Shown piece after piece: positions 17,986-27,420 of a stretch of 50,758 nucleotides of DNA (its first letter is position 1; each line of letters starts with the position of its first letter). The position numbers and the translations under genes were made by a program. This stretch comes from an uncultured Clostridia bacterium (GTDB taxonomy: Bacteria; Bacillota; Clostridia; Oscillospirales; Ruminococcaceae), in assembly GCA_947628615.1 (NCBI GenBank), contig CANRAO010000010.1, forward strand, positions 1-50,758, given 5' to 3'. The notes under the pieces are model-generated. The model made no database searches and was not told the origin of the DNA. It was given only the letters and a program-made list of their open reading frames with translations.

Positions 17986-18675
17986 ATGAAAAAGATTTTT
18001 TTAATATTATACTGTGTTTTTATCTGTATCTTATCAGCTTTTACTGCTTTTGCAGATGAAGAAATAAGATTTACTCTATCTGCTGAGGAGGTTGAAAATA
18101 ACACTGCTGAGGTAATTCTGGTCTGCGACCGAAACCCAGGAATCTCAGAAGGAGAATTTAATATTCTTTACAATTCCTCAATTATAGGTCTGAGCGGTTA
18201 TGAATTTGCAATTGACGGCTTTACAACGGAGGAATTTGCTGATGAAGGACGAGTAAACGTAAAATTCAGCAAAACAGACAATGATTTAAGCGCCGGCGGA
18301 AAAATATGTTCGCTGAAATTTGATATAAAAAACTCTGATGAAGATCTCGCAGGAGTTACAATAGAATTTACATCATTAAAAGACAACGACGGCAACGAAC
18401 TAAGCCGGCTTGTAGAGTCCTGTGAAATAAATATTCCTGACGGAATTGAAGAAAATACAGACATAAATTCTGATACTGACAAAGGGGAAGCTAAAACCGA
18501 TAAAATACAGTCTGAAACTGAAAAAACTGACAATGAAGCAGAAGACGCAGTTTCAAACTCAATTGAAAACGAAAACGATATTTCAGAAAAAGTTTTACTT
18601 ATAATAGGCGGAGCAATGATAATTGTCGGTGCAGGAGTACTGTTTGCTAACTTTAAATCCAGAAATAAAAAATAG
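17986..18675 (+). CDS. Membrane-anchored cohesin-like protein
   Basis: A 229-residue protein from ATG 17986 (GGGAG 6 bases upstream; an in-frame ATG-less extension to 17893 is rejected). A signal peptide (about 1-22, ending AFADE) is followed by one domain of about 130 residues with the cohesin/CBM-like pattern: EFNILYNSSIIGL, VNVKFSKTDNDLSAGGKI and CSLKFDIKNSDEDLAGVTIEF. An acidic Thr/Asp/Glu linker leads to a C-terminal transmembrane helix (about 203-222) and the basic tail FKSRNKK. Cohesins bind dockerin-bearing enzymes, so a surface anchor is possible. No dockerin or glycoside hydrolase is in the window. Confidence 0.65.
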   Translation: MKKIFLILYCVFICILSAFTAFADEEIRFTLSAEEVENNTAEVILVCDRNPGISEGEFNILYNSSIIGLSGYEFAIDGFTTEEFADEGRVNVKFSKTDNDLSAGGKICSLKFDIKNSDEDLAGVTIEFTSLKDNDGNELSRLVESCEINIPDGIEENTDINSDTDKGEAKTDKIQSETEKTDNEAEDAVSNSIENENDISEKVLLIIGGAMIIVGAGVLFANFKSRNKK

Positions 18676-18689
18676 GTATTTATATGCTA

Positions 18690-18731
18690 AAAAACCTCTC
18701 AGTGAAGATTATTCTTCTATGAGAGGTTTTA
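18690..18731. terminator. Bidirectional terminator between the cohesin-like gene and dapL
   Basis: AAAACCTCTCA pairs with TGAGAGGTTTT around an AT-rich loop, with A and T runs on the two sides. Confidence 0.88.
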
Positions 18732-18743
18732 TTATTTAACAGT

Positions 18744-19946
18744 TTAAAATTTTAGCTTTTTAATTCTTTCAACCGCTTCTTTTGTCTTTTCTCTGTCGCC
18801 AAAGGCTGTAAGCCTGAAATAGCCCTCGCCGTTCTTTCCAAAACCTGCACCGGGCGTTCCGACAACATTTGCCTCATTCAGAAGCTTATCAAAGAACTCC
18901 CAGCTTCCCATATTATTTGGGCACTTCAGCCAAATATAAGGCGAGTTTTTACCTCCAGTATAATAAATTCCCAACTCGTCAAGTGCGTTTGCAATTATTT
19001 TTGCGTTTTCCTGATAATAGCTTAAATTTTCTTTTATCTGTTTTTGTCCCTCTTGTGAAAATACAGCGGCTGCTCCGCACTGTACAGGATAGGAAACTCC
19101 GTTAAACTTGGTTGCCTGACGTCTGTACCATGTATCGTAAACTGAAACATCTTCTCCCGATTTATTTTTCATTTTTAGTTCTTTAGGAATAATAGTGTAT
19201 CCGCATCTGGTTCCTGTAAATCCAGCAGTTTTGGAAAGCGAGCAAAACTCAATTGCACACTCCTTAGCGCCTTCAACCTCATAGATACTGCAAGGAATAT
19301 TATCCTCTGTTATGAATGCCTCGTATGCAGCATCATATAAAATTATGGCATTCTGGCTTTTTGCGTATTCTATCCACTCGCTCAACTGCTCTTTAGTATA
19401 TGCAGAACCAGTAGGATTATTAGGTGAACATAAGTATATCAAATCAGCCTTTACATTCTTGTCAGGCATTGCGGCAAAGCCGTTTTCTTCAGTTGAATCT
19501 GCATACAGTATTTTTCTGCCGCTGATAATATTTGTATCTACATATACAGGATAAACAGGGTCTGTTACCAATACTGTATTATCTTTATCAAAAATATCAA
19601 CTATATTTCCGCAGTCAGATTTTGCACCGTCAGATACAAAGACCTCATTCGACGAAACATCTACATTGTTCTTTGTTTTATAATAATCGGCAATCGCCTT
19701 TCTTAAAAACTCATACCCGTCATAATCAGGATAACCTTTAAAAGTCTCCTTGTTTGCTAGTTCATCAACGCCCTTGTGCATAGCATCTATTACCGCAGGA
19801 GCTAAAGGCAGCGTAACATCACCTATTCCCAGCCTTATAACATCAGCATCAGGGTGTGCCTTTGTGTAATCATTTACCCTCTTTGCTATTTCCGCAAACA
19901 GATAATTTGCAACAAGATTGTTAAAGTTGTCGTTCATTAAAGCCAT
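18744..19946 (-). CDS. dapL: LL-diaminopimelate aminotransferase
   Basis: A PLP enzyme that turns tetrahydrodipicolinate directly into LL-diaminopimelate, bypassing the succinyl or acetyl routes. The 400 residues include IRLGIGDVTLPLAP, LCSPNNPTGSAYT, the PLP lysine in CSLSKTAGFTGTRCGYT and the C-terminal GYFRLTAFGDR. It lies 27 bases downstream of the carB-dapF fusion. Its product is the substrate of the DapF half of that fusion, so the two are consecutive lysine/peptidoglycan steps. Confidence 0.95.
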   Translation of the reverse strand: MALMNDNFNNLVANYLFAEIAKRVNDYTKAHPDADVIRLGIGDVTLPLAPAVIDAMHKGVDELANKETFKGYPDYDGYEFLRKAIADYYKTKNNVDVSSNEVFVSDGAKSDCGNIVDIFDKDNTVLVTDPVYPVYVDTNIISGRKILYADSTEENGFAAMPDKNVKADLIYLCSPNNPTGSAYTKEQLSEWIEYAKSQNAIILYDAAYEAFITEDNIPCSIYEVEGAKECAIEFCSLSKTAGFTGTRCGYTIIPKELKMKNKSGEDVSVYDTWYRRQATKFNGVSYPVQCGAAAVFSQEGQKQIKENLSYYQENAKIIANALDELGIYYTGGKNSPYIWLKCPNNMGSWEFFDKLLNEANVVGTPGAGFGKNGEGYFRLTAFGDREKTKEAVERIKKLKF

Positions 19947-19973
19947 TTTATATATTTCCCTTTCTATTTATTT

Positions 19974-22900
19974 TTATATTATAACCGTTCCCGTGCATAC
20001 TGTTACAGCTTCGCCTGTCATATAAACTGTTCCGTCATCTGTATATCTGATTATCAGATCTCCGCCGCGCAGCTTAACTGTAATATCAGTATTTCTCTCG
20101 CAGTATCCGTTTAGAACAGCCGCAACAGCAGCCGCACAAGCGCCAGTTCCGCAAGCCCATGTCTCGCCGGAACCTCTTTCCCACACTCTCATCTTTAGAG
20201 TTTTCTTGTCAATAACTTGAATAAACTCTGCGTTTACTCTTTCAGGGAAAATTTCATTTCTTTCAAACTTAGGTCCTACTTCCTCAAGCGGGAATGTATC
20301 TACATTATTTACAAATGTCACGCAGTGAGGATTTCCCATAGAAATACAGGTAATGTTATAGTCATTACCGCCTATATTCACCGTTCTGTCGATAATGCTG
20401 TCGCCGCTTAAAGCAACAGGTATCTTCTTAGGATCAAGTTCTGCCTTACCCATTGTTACCTTTGCGCCAACTACTTCGCCGTAGTGCCTTTGAAGCTCAA
20501 CATGGATAATTCCGCTTAAAGTTTCAATATCCATCTCGTCCTTGTCAACAAGACCGTTATCCCTCATAAACTTCGCAACACAGCGAATTCCGTTTCCGCA
20601 CATCTTGCCCTCAGAACCGTCTAAATTGAACATTCGCATCTTTGCGTCTGCAGCCTTTGACCGCCTTATAAGTATAACTCCGTCTCCGCCGATTCCGAAA
20701 TGTCTGTCTGATAAGCGTATACTTAGTCCCTCCGGGTTATCAATGCGCTGATCAAAGCAGTTGAAATAAATATAATCGTTTCCGCAGCCGTGCATCTTGG
20801 AAAACTCAAGCTTCTGCTTTTCTTTTCTCATATCGTTTATGTCAACAAGCTCGGTTGAAAGCTCTGAATACTTGCTCTTTAAGCTGGACGCAATAGCGTT
20901 TGCCGTATCAATAGATGTCAGACACGGTATGTTTCTGTCAACTGTTTTTCTTCTTATCTTAACGCTGTCTCGCTCCGGGTTTCTTCCCTTTGAGGAGGTA
21001 GATATAACATAGTGTATTTTACCGCTCTCAATCAGTTTCAAGGTATTGTTCTCACCCTCGTGAATTTTGTCTACAACTATAGACTTTATGCCGTTTTGTT
21101 CTAAGGTTTTAGCTGTTCCCCTTGTAGCGTATATTTCAAATCCAAGATCCTGAAAAGCCTTTGCAGTCTCTGCAATTTCCGGCTTATCTGAATCCCTTAC
21201 AGTTATAAATACTCCGCCCTCTTTCTCAAGAGTATAACCTGCTGCTATAAGTCCCTTATAGAGCGATTCCTCAAGAGTGTTAGCAACTGCCAGAACCTCA
21301 CCTGTAGACTTCATCTCAGGACCTAAATGGTTATCAACGTCTATAAGCTTTTCAAAGCTGAACACAGGAACCTTGACTGCAATATACGGAGAGTTCGGAT
21401 AAAGTCCTGTTCCATAACCCATATCGCTCAGCTTTTCACCCAGCATAGCCCTTGTGGCAAGCTCAACCATAGGCACACCCGTAACCTTTGAGATATACGG
21501 AATAGTTCTCGACGAACGTGGGTTTACCTCGATTACATAAAGCTCGTCATGATAAATGAGATACTGAATATTTACAAGACCCTTTGTTTTTAGAGATACC
21601 GCCAGCTTTTTAGAGCAGTCAACAATTCTGTCCATCAGCTTGTCGGAAACATTCCACGCAGGGTAAACTGCAATAGAGTCTCCCGAGTGAACACCTGCCC
21701 TCTCTATATGCTCCATAATTCCCGGAATAAGAATTTCCTCGCCGTCGCATATAGCATCGACCTCTATCTCAGGTCCCATTAGGTATTTATCAATAAGTAT
21801 CGGATTTTCTATCTCCTGTGCAAGAATTATAGCCATATATTCTTTAATATCGTCGTCATTGAAGGCTATTATCATATTCTGCCCGCCCAGAACATAAGAC
21901 GGTCTCATAAGAACAGGATAATGTATTCTGTTAGCAACCTCTAAAGCTTCCTTTGTAGTCATAACGGTAAATCCCTGAGGACGCTTTATCTTGTGCTCCT
22001 CTAAAAGCTCGTCAAAACGCTCTCTGTCCTCAGCAGCGTCAATGCTGTCAGGCGGAGTTCCCAAAATATTAACGCCGTTTTTAGCCATATGCTTTGTCAG
22101 CTTGATAGCCGTCTGACCGCCGAATGCTACAACTACACCGTATGGCTTTTCTATATTGATGATGTTCATTACATCTTCATTTGTCAAAGGCTCAAAGTAA
22201 AGCCTGTCAGCCGTATCAAAGTCAGTTGAAACGGTTTCAGGATTGTTGTTTACGATAACAACATCAAAGCCCTGCCTCTTTAGCGCCCATACACACTGAA
22301 CAGACGCATAGTCAAACTCAATTCCCTGACCTATCCTTATAGGTCCGGAGCCGAAAACTATAACGGTTTTTCTGTCTCCCTCTTTAGCCGAGTTTATAAA
22401 CTGCTCTGCTTCGTCGTCCTCGTCGAAGGTAGAATAGAAATACGGAGTCTGAGCGGCAAATTCCGCAGCACAAGTATCAACCATTTTAAATGAAGCATAC
22501 TTTTTCTCTTGAATCTTACAGCCTGATATTTCTTCTATTACCTTGTCAAGATACCCCAGCTTCTTTGCTCTTAAATAAAGCTCGTTTGTCAAAACGCCTT
22601 TTCTGAGTTCCTTTTCGATATCTATAAGTTTATCCAGCTTATTTAAAAACCACTTATCTATCTTAGTTATTTCGTGAATTTCATCAACCGAAAATCCCCT
22701 TCTCATTGCCTCATATACAACGAACAGCCTCTCATCATCACAGCTGTGGAGCTTCTCTCTGATCTTTTCATCGCTCATTTGAATATGCTTTTCTGACAAA
22801 AGCGAGCTCAGTCCTATTTCAGCACCTCTTACAGCCTTCATAATAGCCTGCTCAAAAGTAGTGCCGATAGCCATTACCTCTCCTGTTGCCTTCATCTGAG

Positions 22901-24026
22901 TGCCGAGAGTTCTCTTAGCATACACAAACTTATCAAAAGGCCATTTAGGCAGCTTAACTACAACATAGTCAAGTGCAGGCTCAAAACAAGCATATGTCTT
23001 TCCTGTAACTGCGTTTTTAATTTCGGCAAGAGTGTAACCTATAGCTATTTTAGCAGCAACCTTTGCTATCGGATAACCTGTCGCTTTTGAAGCAAGAGCC
23101 GAAGAACGTGATACTCTCGGATTAACCTCGATAACTGCATATTCAAAGGTATCAGGATTTAATGCAAACTGACAGTTACATCCGCCCTCTACCTTTAGAG
23201 CGTCTATTATTTTCAAAGCTGCCGAACGCAGCATCTGATACTCCTTATCAGCAAGAGTAACAGTTGGTGCAATAACTATCGAATCTCCGGTATGTACTCC
23301 TACAGGGTCAAAGTTTTCCATTGAGCAGACGGTTATAACATTACCCTCTTTATCACGCATAACCTCAAACTCTATCTCTTTCCAGCCGGCTATACATTTT
23401 TCAACCAAAACCTGCGTTATCGGCGAGAGATAAAGTCCGTTTCTTGCTATATCAATAAGCTCTTCTTCATTGTTTACAATTCCTCCGCCTGTTCCGCCAA
23501 GCGTGAATGCCGGACGGATTATAAGCGGATAGCCTATACCCTCCTCATTTGCAAAGGCAACAGCATCTTCAACGGTATTTACTACCTTAGAAGGTATGCA
23601 CGGCTGACCAATAGACTCCATTGTGTCCTTGAACATCTGTCTGTCCTCAGCCTTGTCAATAGTCTCCGGGTTTGCACCTAAGAGTTTTACATTATATTTA
23701 TCCAAAAACCCCTCTTTAGCAAGCTCCATTGATAAGGTAAGTCCCGTCTGTCCTCCCAAAGTTGAAAGAACACTGTCAGGTCTCTCCTTCATTATTACCC
23801 TCTTTACCGTTTCAAGCGTCAGCGGTTCTATGTAAATCTTATCAGCCATTGCTTTATCTGTCATTATCGTTGCAGGATTTGAATTTATAAGTATAACCTC
23901 AAGACCTTCCTCTTTTAAAGCACGGCACGCCTGAGTTCCTGCATAGTCAAATTCAGCCGCCTGACCGATAACTATAGGACCCGAACCGATTACCAGAACT
24001 CTCTTTATATCTTTATTTAAAGGCAT
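19974..24026 (-). CDS. carB-dapF: Fusion of carbamoyl-phosphate synthase large subunit and diaminopimelate epimerase
   Basis: One 1350-codon frame. Residues 1 to about 1065 are a complete CarB: two ATP-grasp halves (GSGPIVIGQAAEFDYAG and GSGPIRIGQGIEFDYASVQ) and a methylglyoxal-synthase-like allosteric domain (GVFITVRDSDKPEIAETAK). Residues about 1072-1350 are a complete DapF, with FSKMHGCGND, the first catalytic cysteine in MCGNGIRC and the second in ACGTGACA. Met1066 (20829-20831) begins DapF-like sequence, but no Shine-Dalgarno precedes it, so a true fusion is favoured over overlapping genes. CarA is 57 bases upstream and dapL 27 downstream. Confidence 0.93.
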   Translation of the reverse strand: MPLNKDIKRVLVIGSGPIVIGQAAEFDYAGTQACRALKEEGLEVILINSNPATIMTDKAMADKIYIEPLTLETVKRVIMKERPDSVLSTLGGQTGLTLSMELAKEGFLDKYNVKLLGANPETIDKAEDRQMFKDTMESIGQPCIPSKVVNTVEDAVAFANEEGIGYPLIIRPAFTLGGTGGGIVNNEEELIDIARNGLYLSPITQVLVEKCIAGWKEIEFEVMRDKEGNVITVCSMENFDPVGVHTGDSIVIAPTVTLADKEYQMLRSAALKIIDALKVEGGCNCQFALNPDTFEYAVIEVNPRVSRSSALASKATGYPIAKVAAKIAIGYTLAEIKNAVTGKTYACFEPALDYVVVKLPKWPFDKFVYAKRTLGTQMKATGEVMAIGTTFEQAIMKAVRGAEIGLSSLLSEKHIQMSDEKIREKLHSCDDERLFVVYEAMRRGFSVDEIHEITKIDKWFLNKLDKLIDIEKELRKGVLTNELYLRAKKLGYLDKVIEEISGCKIQEKKYASFKMVDTCAAEFAAQTPYFYSTFDEDDEAEQFINSAKEGDRKTVIVFGSGPIRIGQGIEFDYASVQCVWALKRQGFDVVIVNNNPETVSTDFDTADRLYFEPLTNEDVMNIINIEKPYGVVVAFGGQTAIKLTKHMAKNGVNILGTPPDSIDAAEDRERFDELLEEHKIKRPQGFTVMTTKEALEVANRIHYPVLMRPSYVLGGQNMIIAFNDDDIKEYMAIILAQEIENPILIDKYLMGPEIEVDAICDGEEILIPGIMEHIERAGVHSGDSIAVYPAWNVSDKLMDRIVDCSKKLAVSLKTKGLVNIQYLIYHDELYVIEVNPRSSRTIPYISKVTGVPMVELATRAMLGEKLSDMGYGTGLYPNSPYIAVKVPVFSFEKLIDVDNHLGPEMKSTGEVLAVANTLEESLYKGLIAAGYTLEKEGGVFITVRDSDKPEIAETAKAFQDLGFEIYATRGTAKTLEQNGIKSIVVDKIHEGENNTLKLIESGKIHYVISTSSKGRNPERDSVKIRRKTVDRNIPCLTSIDTANAIASSLKSKYSELSTELVDINDMRKEKQKLEFSKMHGCGNDYIYFNCFDQRIDNPEGLSIRLSDRHFGIGGDGVILIRRSKAADAKMRMFNLDGSEGKMCGNGIRCVAKFMRDNGLVDKDEMDIETLSGIIHVELQRHYGEVVGAKVTMGKAELDPKKIPVALSGDSIIDRTVNIGGNDYNITCISMGNPHCVTFVNNVDTFPLEEVGPKFERNEIFPERVNAEFIQVIDKKTLKMRVWERGSGETWACGTGACAAAVAAVLNGYCERNTDITVKLRGGDLIIRYTDDGTVYMTGEAVTVCTGTVII

Positions 24027-24083
24027 AGAAATTTTCCTTTCTCAATTATAAGATTTTATTTACTGTGTTCTTATAAACTATTT

Positions 24084-25166
24084 CTAATCCAGATTTCCTG
24101 TCTCAATAAGCCTCATAAACCTGTCGAACAGAAATCCTGTGTCAAGCGGTCCTCCGCAAGCCTCCGGGTGGAATTGTACCGAGAACGCAGGCATATTTTT
24201 ATAGTCCACACCCTCGCAGGTCCCATCGTTAGCATTTGTAAAGCTGAGCGTTGCATTTTCTCCCAGACTATCATTAACAACTGCATATCCGTGGTTCTGA
24301 CTTGTTATATAGACCCTGCCTGTTTTCTCGTCCTTAGCAGGCTGGTTTGCTCCTCTATGACCGTATTTGAGCTTTTCTGTCCTTGCTCCCTGTGATAATG
24401 CCAAAAGCTGATGTCCTAAACAAATTCCAAAAATCGGTATTTTTCTATCGCAGATTTTCTTTATCTCTTCAATTATGTCTACATTATCAGCAGGATCTCC
24501 CGGTCCGTTTGAAAGCATAACTCCGTCAGGGTCAAGCTCAAATATCCTCTCTGCCTTTGTAAATGCAGGCATAACTGTTACCTCGCAGCCACGCTTTACA
24601 AGTTCACGGCAGATATTCGCTTTAGCTCCCAAGTCAAGAAGACATATTCTTTTCTTGACTTCTCCCTCCGGCTTATATGTAACTTCGCTATTGCAGGTTG
24701 TGTTCTTTACAGCGTCTACTATCTTATAGTTCTTTAACTCGGTCAGCCCGAAATCTGTTGTGCCTTCCATAAAAATCTTGCCGTTCATAACTCCCGATTC
24801 TCGTACTATTTTCGTCAGGGCTCTTGTATCTATTCCGTAAAGCCCTATAATTCCTTCCTGCTTTAAAAAAGTGTCAAGATCACCCTCACAACGAAAGTTG
24901 CTGGGCTCTTGACACCAATCTCTAACAATATAACCCTTAACATGTGGGTGCGAGCTTTCAAAATCAGAAGGAATAACGCCATAATTACCAATCAAAGGAA
25001 AAGTCTGAACAACAATCTGTCCATAATAACTAGGGTCGGTCAAAGTTTCCAAATAGCCTGTCATCGCCGTTGTGAAAACAATTTCCCCAACAGTTTCACC
25101 GGTCTGCCCAAAGCTTTTACCTTCGAAAATTGTTCCGTTTTCTAACATCAGATACGCTTTCTGCAT
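24084..25166 (-). CDS. carA: Carbamoyl-phosphate synthase small subunit
   Basis: The glutaminase subunit that feeds ammonia to CarB for arginine and pyrimidine synthesis. The class I amidotransferase nucleophile is in FGICLGHQLLAL, with SNGPGDP before it and a C-terminal VQFHPEA histidine-glutamate pair. GGGAGG lies 6 bases before ATG 25166, so this start is preferred to the in-frame ATG at 25184 (360 residues). It has its own promoter after the ANTAR gene. Confidence 0.95.
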   Translation of the reverse strand: MQKAYLMLENGTIFEGKSFGQTGETVGEIVFTTAMTGYLETLTDPSYYGQIVVQTFPLIGNYGVIPSDFESSHPHVKGYIVRDWCQEPSNFRCEGDLDTFLKQEGIIGLYGIDTRALTKIVRESGVMNGKIFMEGTTDFGLTELKNYKIVDAVKNTTCNSEVTYKPEGEVKKRICLLDLGAKANICRELVKRGCEVTVMPAFTKAERIFELDPDGVMLSNGPGDPADNVDIIEEIKKICDRKIPIFGICLGHQLLALSQGARTEKLKYGHRGANQPAKDEKTGRVYITSQNHGYAVVNDSLGENATLSFTNANDGTCEGVDYKNMPAFSVQFHPEACGGPLDTGFLFDRFMRLIETGNLD

Positions 25167-25189
25167 CTTAATCCTCCCATTCACTGCAT

Positions 25190-25211
25190 AAAAACTAAAC
25201 TTTTTTTAGTT
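25190..25211 (-). promoter_or_regulatory. Hairpin in the carA leader
   Basis: On the minus strand AACTAAA-AAAAG-TTTAGTT is followed by TTT, just upstream of the ribosome binding site. It resembles a weak terminator and might attenuate carA, but the T run is short. Confidence 0.35.
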
Positions 25212-25220
25212 ATCTAATTA

Positions 25221-25255
25221 AGTATACACTATAATAAATATTTTGTCTATGTCAA
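25221..25255 (-). promoter_or_regulatory. carA promoter region
   Basis: Minus-strand TATACT (25221-25226) stands 17 bp from TAGACA (25244-25249). A better TTGACA (25250-25255) lies next to it and could instead pair with TATAGT. The exact pairing is ambiguous. Confidence 0.55.
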
Positions 25256-25260
25256 AAATA

Positions 25261-25830
25261 TTAATTTTCATAAATTTTAATAATTTCAATAGCAACCTCA
25301 CGCTTTGTTATTCTTTTATCCATTGCCTGCTTCTCCAAATACTTATGAGCACGGTTCTCATCAAATCCAAGATACTGCATCAAAACAAATTTCGCTCTGT
25401 TTACCAGTTTCATCTCTTCAATTCTGTTGTGAAGTTTCTGATTCTCCAGCCTAAGTCCCGAAAGCCGATTCCTTGACGCATTAATAAATCTTATCGCTTG
25501 TATAAATAAAGCCTTGTTTATGGGCTTTTGTACAGTCATAACTCCGATAGGCTCAACAGATTGGCTTACACTTTCAAAATGTTCGCTTTTAACTATCATA
25601 AGACAGCTTGAATTTGTCGAGTCAACGCATATCTCAGCTAAGTTATGACCGTATTCATCTTTCAGAGGAGCGTTTATCACTGTTAAATCAAATTCTGAAT
25701 TTGACAGAAGTCTTTTTGCCTCAGAAGAGCTTTTTGAAATAGTAATTCTCGGCGTTGAATCCCCTTTGAACATTGCCGCAATAAGCGACGTCGCCTTATC
25801 ATTAGAAGATACTATAAGAATACTATCCAA
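25261..25830 (-). CDS. ANTAR-domain transcription antiterminator with pseudo-receiver
   Basis: A 189-residue regulator that starts at TTG (GGAGGTG 8 bases upstream). Residues 1-120 have receiver-like order but lack the phosphorylation chemistry: ILIVSSND replaces the usual ILIVDDE acidic pair, and the acceptor position in DLTVINAPL is Asn. A coiled coil (about 118-138) leads to an ANTAR domain (about 130-185) with AKFVLMQYLGFDENRAHKYL and the three-helix pattern. ANTAR proteins bind paired RNA hairpins and prevent termination. It lies directly after glnA in the glutamate synthase operon, and candidate targets occur at 33137, 33530 and 35709. Confidence 0.88.
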   Translation of the reverse strand: MDSILIVSSNDKATSLIAAMFKGDSTPRITISKSSSEAKRLLSNSEFDLTVINAPLKDEYGHNLAEICVDSTNSSCLMIVKSEHFESVSQSVEPIGVMTVQKPINKALFIQAIRFINASRNRLSGLRLENQKLHNRIEEMKLVNRAKFVLMQYLGFDENRAHKYLEKQAMDKRITKREVAIEIIKIYEN

Positions 25831-25974
25831 TCTGTTTCACCTCCCATTCGTTATATAATTAACAATTATTTGTTCTCTTATCTCTTACCTTTTGTCGATT
25901 TTTGCTTGCCTCTTTAAAAAGCAGTAATTACACAACTTTCCAAAAGCGAACTAAAAGCAACATCACCATTACAT

Positions 25975-27291
25975 CTAAATGGTTAGAAAATAAACTCTCT
26001 CGAAGGCGTCTTTGTCATCTGTATTATTGTAATTTTCATACTGCTGTTTTTTTGATTTCAGAAAGAAATCGACAATTTCCTTTGGCATATAAGTATATAA
26101 AAACTTGCTGTTTTGTGCCAGATCGACCGCTTCGTTCAGATTTGAAGGAAGGGTACTTATTCCCTTTAACTCACTTTCATCTGCACAGCTTAAATTTATA
26201 TTGACCGAGCTGCACAGCTTCTCATTATGCTCAACGCCGTCAAGACACGCATAAATAAGCAAAGCAATTGCAAGATACGGATTGCAGGCGCAATCGGGAG
26301 AACGCAGAATTACACGGGCAGTATTATCCTTGTCCATTGGAACCAGAATAAGCTGGGCATGGTTTTGATGCGACCAAGTTATATATTTAGGTGCAAGATA
26401 CTCGCCGAACCTCTTAAAGCTGTTTACAGTTGGATTTAAAAACACCGTCATATCTGCAACTCTGTTAAGAATACCTGCCACAGCACTGCTTCCCAAGCCG
26501 CCGCCTTTATCAGAAAAATTCTCAAAAAGCTCCTTGCCGTTTTTAGACATAGAAATGCCAAAGTGAAGTCCGTTTCCGCTTTTATCATTGATAGGCTTCG
26601 GCATAAATGATGCATATAAGCCGTTTTTGTCTGCCATATTTTTTACGACCGACTGAAAGGTCTGTAAATTATCTGCCGCATTCAAAGGATCGCTGTATTT
26701 AAAGTAAACCTCATTCTGTCCCGGTCCGCTTTCGTGCCTTGAAGATTCAGGTATTATATCCATCTGCTCAAGAGTAAGGCAAATTTCTCGGCGAACATTT
26801 TCCCCTTTGTCGATAGGAGAAGCGTCAAGATAGCCTGCATTGTCATTCGGTATCATTGTTGGGTTTCCGTCGTCATCACACTTGAACAGATAAAACTCGC
26901 AAGATGTTCCGAATTTGAAAGTGTAACCAAGACTTTTAGCCTTGTCAACAGCATTTCTCAGAATAGCTCTTGCATCGCCGCCGAACTCGCTTCCGTCAAT
27001 ATTCTTTATATCACAGTAAAGCCTTGCAACTCCTCCGTGCTGAGGTCTCCATGGCAGCATTGCAAGCGTATCAGGATCCGGGAACAAAAGAAGGTCAGAA
27101 CGGTTAAAATTCATAAAGCCCTCAATGTGAGAAGCGTCAAATCTTATTCCGTCAGCAAAAGCACGTCTGAGCTCACAGCTGTTTACAGATATATTTTTCT
27201 GATTTCCGAACATATCCGAAAATACCAGCTTTACAAATCTGACGTCGTTTTCTTTAATAAACTGCAAAACATCTCTCTCGGTATATTTCAT
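25975..27291 (-). CDS. glnA: Glutamine synthetase type I
   Basis: Makes glutamine from glutamate, ammonia and ATP. The 438-residue protein matches the shorter Firmicutes GSI form: VKLVFSDMFGNQKNISV at the N-terminus, the metal-binding EFYLF region, GPGQNEVYFKYSDPL, NGLHFGISMSKNG and NPTVNSFKRFGEYLAPKYITW. It is the last enzyme gene of the leftward nitrogen operon, followed by the ANTAR gene. A second, unrelated synthetase (GSIII) is 6 kb away. Confidence 0.96.
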   Translation of the reverse strand: MKYTERDVLQFIKENDVRFVKLVFSDMFGNQKNISVNSCELRRAFADGIRFDASHIEGFMNFNRSDLLLFPDPDTLAMLPWRPQHGGVARLYCDIKNIDGSEFGGDARAILRNAVDKAKSLGYTFKFGTSCEFYLFKCDDDGNPTMIPNDNAGYLDASPIDKGENVRREICLTLEQMDIIPESSRHESGPGQNEVYFKYSDPLNAADNLQTFQSVVKNMADKNGLYASFMPKPINDKSGNGLHFGISMSKNGKELFENFSDKGGGLGSSAVAGILNRVADMTVFLNPTVNSFKRFGEYLAPKYITWSHQNHAQLILVPMDKDNTARVILRSPDCACNPYLAIALLIYACLDGVEHNEKLCSSVNINLSCADESELKGISTLPSNLNEAVDLAQNSKFLYTYMPKEIVDFFLKSKKQQYENYNNTDDKDAFERVYFLTI

Positions 27292-27370
27292 TTTTAATCC
27301 TCCTATCGGAATATAATGACCTAATAATTAAATTTATTTTATGGTGTTATACAATACCTTTACATAAATT

Positions 27371-27405
27371 AAGGAATAAAACAGCAAATTGCTGAACTAT
27401 TCCTT
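27371..27405 (-). terminator. Hairpin between the GXGXG subunit gene and glnA
   Basis: On the minus strand AAGGAATA pairs with TATTCCTT around an inner CAGC/GCTG helix, then TTAATTT. It may set the glnA level relative to the synthase genes. I see no A1/G4 hexaloop overlapping it. Confidence 0.6.
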
Positions 27406-27420
27406 AAAATTATACATTAT

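Noticed and set aside
20829-20831. Met1066 as the start of a separate dapF gene
   Set aside because: No Shine-Dalgarno precedes it and there is no stop between CarB and DapF, so a fusion is favoured. It remains testable by proteomics.
27371-27405. Hairpin before glnA as a fourth ANTAR target
   Set aside because: The inner loop is AATTT (five bases) and no A1/G4 hexaloop overlaps the 5' arm; it looks like an ordinary intergenic hairpin.
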